Shown one piece after another: positions 6,123 through 6,994 of a DNA stretch of 6,994 bases. The notes under the pieces were generated by a model that ran no database searches, had not been told where the DNA came from, and saw only the letters and a program-made list of their open reading frames with translations. Made by a program: the position numbers and the translations under genes. Location of the stretch: NCBI GenBank assembly GCA_021735115.1, contig JAIPHQ010000037.1:1-6994 (forward strand). Direction: 5' to 3'. The stretch's first letter is position 1; every line of letters starts with the position of its first letter. Source of the DNA: Candidatus Omnitrophota bacterium (GTDB taxonomy: Bacteria > Omnitrophota > Koll11 > Duberdicusellales > 4484-171).

Positions 6123-6994
6123 TTCTCATTCTTCCCCAAATTATCACACCGCGTAGGTGTGATAAGGTTGGCTTCAAGTAATCCTCGAACCGAATTACCC
6201 AGATATACTTTATCTGCCTCTTTTAAATCTTTTAAGTAAAGTTTTTTTTCAAAAGCCTTCTTTTTCTTAATTAAATGTTTTCTCAAAACTCCTCCGAGAA
6301 GCCCACAAGAGATAGGTGGGGTAAAAAGCTTTTTCTTTTTTTCTAAAAATATATTTGTGATTGTCCCTTCTGTAACCTCTTTAAATTTGTTTAGAAAAAT
6401 GGTTTCAAAAAAACCTTCTTTTTCGGCCCTTTTTCTCTCCCTCTCATAAAAATCTCGATTAGTTGTTTTATGATAAAGAAAAATATTATCTGGATCAATT
6501 TTTTGAGAATTTATTTTAACCTTAACTGGCTGCCGTTTTTTTCCTAGATTTGTTACAAAAAAATCGACTTTACCTTTTGAATCAACTAAAAGCCTGATTT
6601 TGACATCTTTCTTTTTGCCTTTTACCTTCTTTTCTAACTCTTTTTTTATCTTGTTTTGATAAAAAGGAAAGGAAAAATAAGCAGAAGATTTTTTAAGCCT
6701 GATTAGATGTAAATCAAGTAGCCAAAACCCTTTATCCTTAGACCAAAGTATTGTTTCGATTAACTTTGGGAAAAAATTAGTTTTTGTAAAAAAATCAGCC
6801 TTAAGTAAAGCCTCTCTATGTTCTGCTTCTTTTTGCGAATCATACAAAATTCCTCCACCTATACCTAATTCGCCTTTATTTTTTTTGATATGAGCAGTTC
6901 TTATCGCTACATTAAAACAAAATTGTTTTTTGGGATTAATATACCCAATTGCACCAGTATAGATTCCTCTCGATTCTTTTTCTAATTTTTTAAT
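6119..6994 (-). CDS. pabBC: Bifunctional aminodeoxychorismate synthase component I / aminodeoxychorismate lyase, C-terminal part (runs off the right edge)
   Basis: The frame is open to the right edge, giving 291 visible codons. The first ~65 residues are the end of a chorismate-binding PabB domain: SRGIYTGAIGYI, FNVAIRT, GELGIGGGILYDS and EAEHREALLKA. After a short linker comes a class IV PLP-dependent lyase domain (PabC), with IETILW and LLDLHLIRLKKSSAYFSF at its start. The likely PLP lysine is in LYHKTTNRDFYERER, followed by EVTEGTITNIFL, ISCGLLGGVLR and LGNSVRGL near the end. Together the two activities turn chorismate plus ammonia or glutamine into p-aminobenzoate for folate synthesis; a PabA glutaminase would be encoded elsewhere. 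The TTG at 6847 is an internal codon, not a start, because PabB sequence continues in frame above it. The last residues (ITPTRCDNLGKNEN) are encoded partly by a palindrome and look like an added tail. Confidence 0.93.
   Translation of the reverse strand: MKKLEKESRGIYTGAIGYINPKKQFCFNVAIRTAHIKKNKGELGIGGGILYDSQKEAEHREALLKADFFTKTNFFPKLIETILWSKDKGFWLLDLHLIRLKKSSAYFSFPFYQNKIKKELEKKVKGKKKDVKIRLLVDSKGKVDFFVTNLGKKRQPVKVKINSQKIDPDNIFLYHKTTNRDFYERERKRAEKEGFFETIFLNKFKEVTEGTITNIFLEKKKKLFTPPISCGLLGGVLRKHLIKKKKAFEKKLYLKDLKEADKVYLGNSVRGLLEANLITPTRCDNLGKNEN
6141..6165. repeat. Perfect 10-bp palindrome within the end of pabBC
   Basis: TTATCACACC (6141-6150) and GGTGTGATAA (6156-6165) are exact reverse complements around a 5-base loop, GCGTA. 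It encodes L-I-T-P-T-R-C-D-N close to the C-terminus. No T-run follows it on either strand, so it does not look like a standard terminator. It could be a small dispersed palindromic element or an operator-like site. Confidence 0.8.

Noticed and set aside
6141..6165. The palindrome as a rho-independent terminator
   Set aside because: It is inside the reading frame and is followed by TTTGGGG on the minus strand rather than a T-run.
5901..6239. Plus-strand 112-codon frame spanning the pyrK/pabBC junction
   Set aside because: Antisense to two genes, with a translation of no recognised family.
6119..6847. A stand-alone PabC starting at the TTG at 6847
   Set aside because: The same frame continues upstream to the edge with clear PabB sequence (GAIGYI, FNVAIRT, GIGGGI), so the TTG is an internal leucine codon of a fusion.

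Overview
This is a compact, AT-rich bacterial segment in which every recognisable gene lies on the minus strand, so it is transcribed from high to low coordinates. Coding density is very high: the longest gap is 79 bp and most junctions overlap or are separated by 45 bp or less. No stretch over 300 bases lacks a gene.

In transcription order there are three blocks. (1) 6994-6119 holds the 3' part of a folate-pathway gene fusing the end of aminodeoxychorismate synthase component I (PabB) to a class IV PLP aminodeoxychorismate lyase (PabC). (2) 6088-3292 is a pyrimidine block in the order pyrK, a half-length TauE/SafE-type membrane protein, pyrD (class 1B), pyrF. PyrK and PyrD together form the NAD-dependent dihydroorotate dehydrogenase, and PyrF performs the last step to UMP. 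(3) From 3212 to the left edge is the start of a V-type ATPase operon: subunit E, a DUF2764 protein in the usual place of subunit C, catalytic subunit A, and the first 127 codons of subunit B. This order (E, DUF2764, A, B) and the subunit A and B sequences resemble the V-type enzymes of Chlamydiae and Spirochaetes rather than archaeal ones.

The organism is probably an uncultured bacterium, perhaps from the PVC/Omnitrophota neighbourhood or another candidate phylum. The basis is the chlamydial/spirochaetal-type V-ATPase, bacterial PyrDB/PyrK, low GC content and small heptanucleotide repeats inside genes. The phylum is inference only. TGA is used as a stop by several genes, so a TGA-recoded code is not supported.

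The region is mostly housekeeping and I see no defence system, mobile element or clearly new multi-gene system. The points worth a second look are two different 7-bp tandem repeats inside pyrK, a perfect palindrome inside the end of pabBC, a half-size transporter-like gene within the pyr block, near-identical 17-bp overlap and start-site modules at two V-ATPase junctions, and promoter-like sequences that would give leaderless pyrK and pyrD transcripts.
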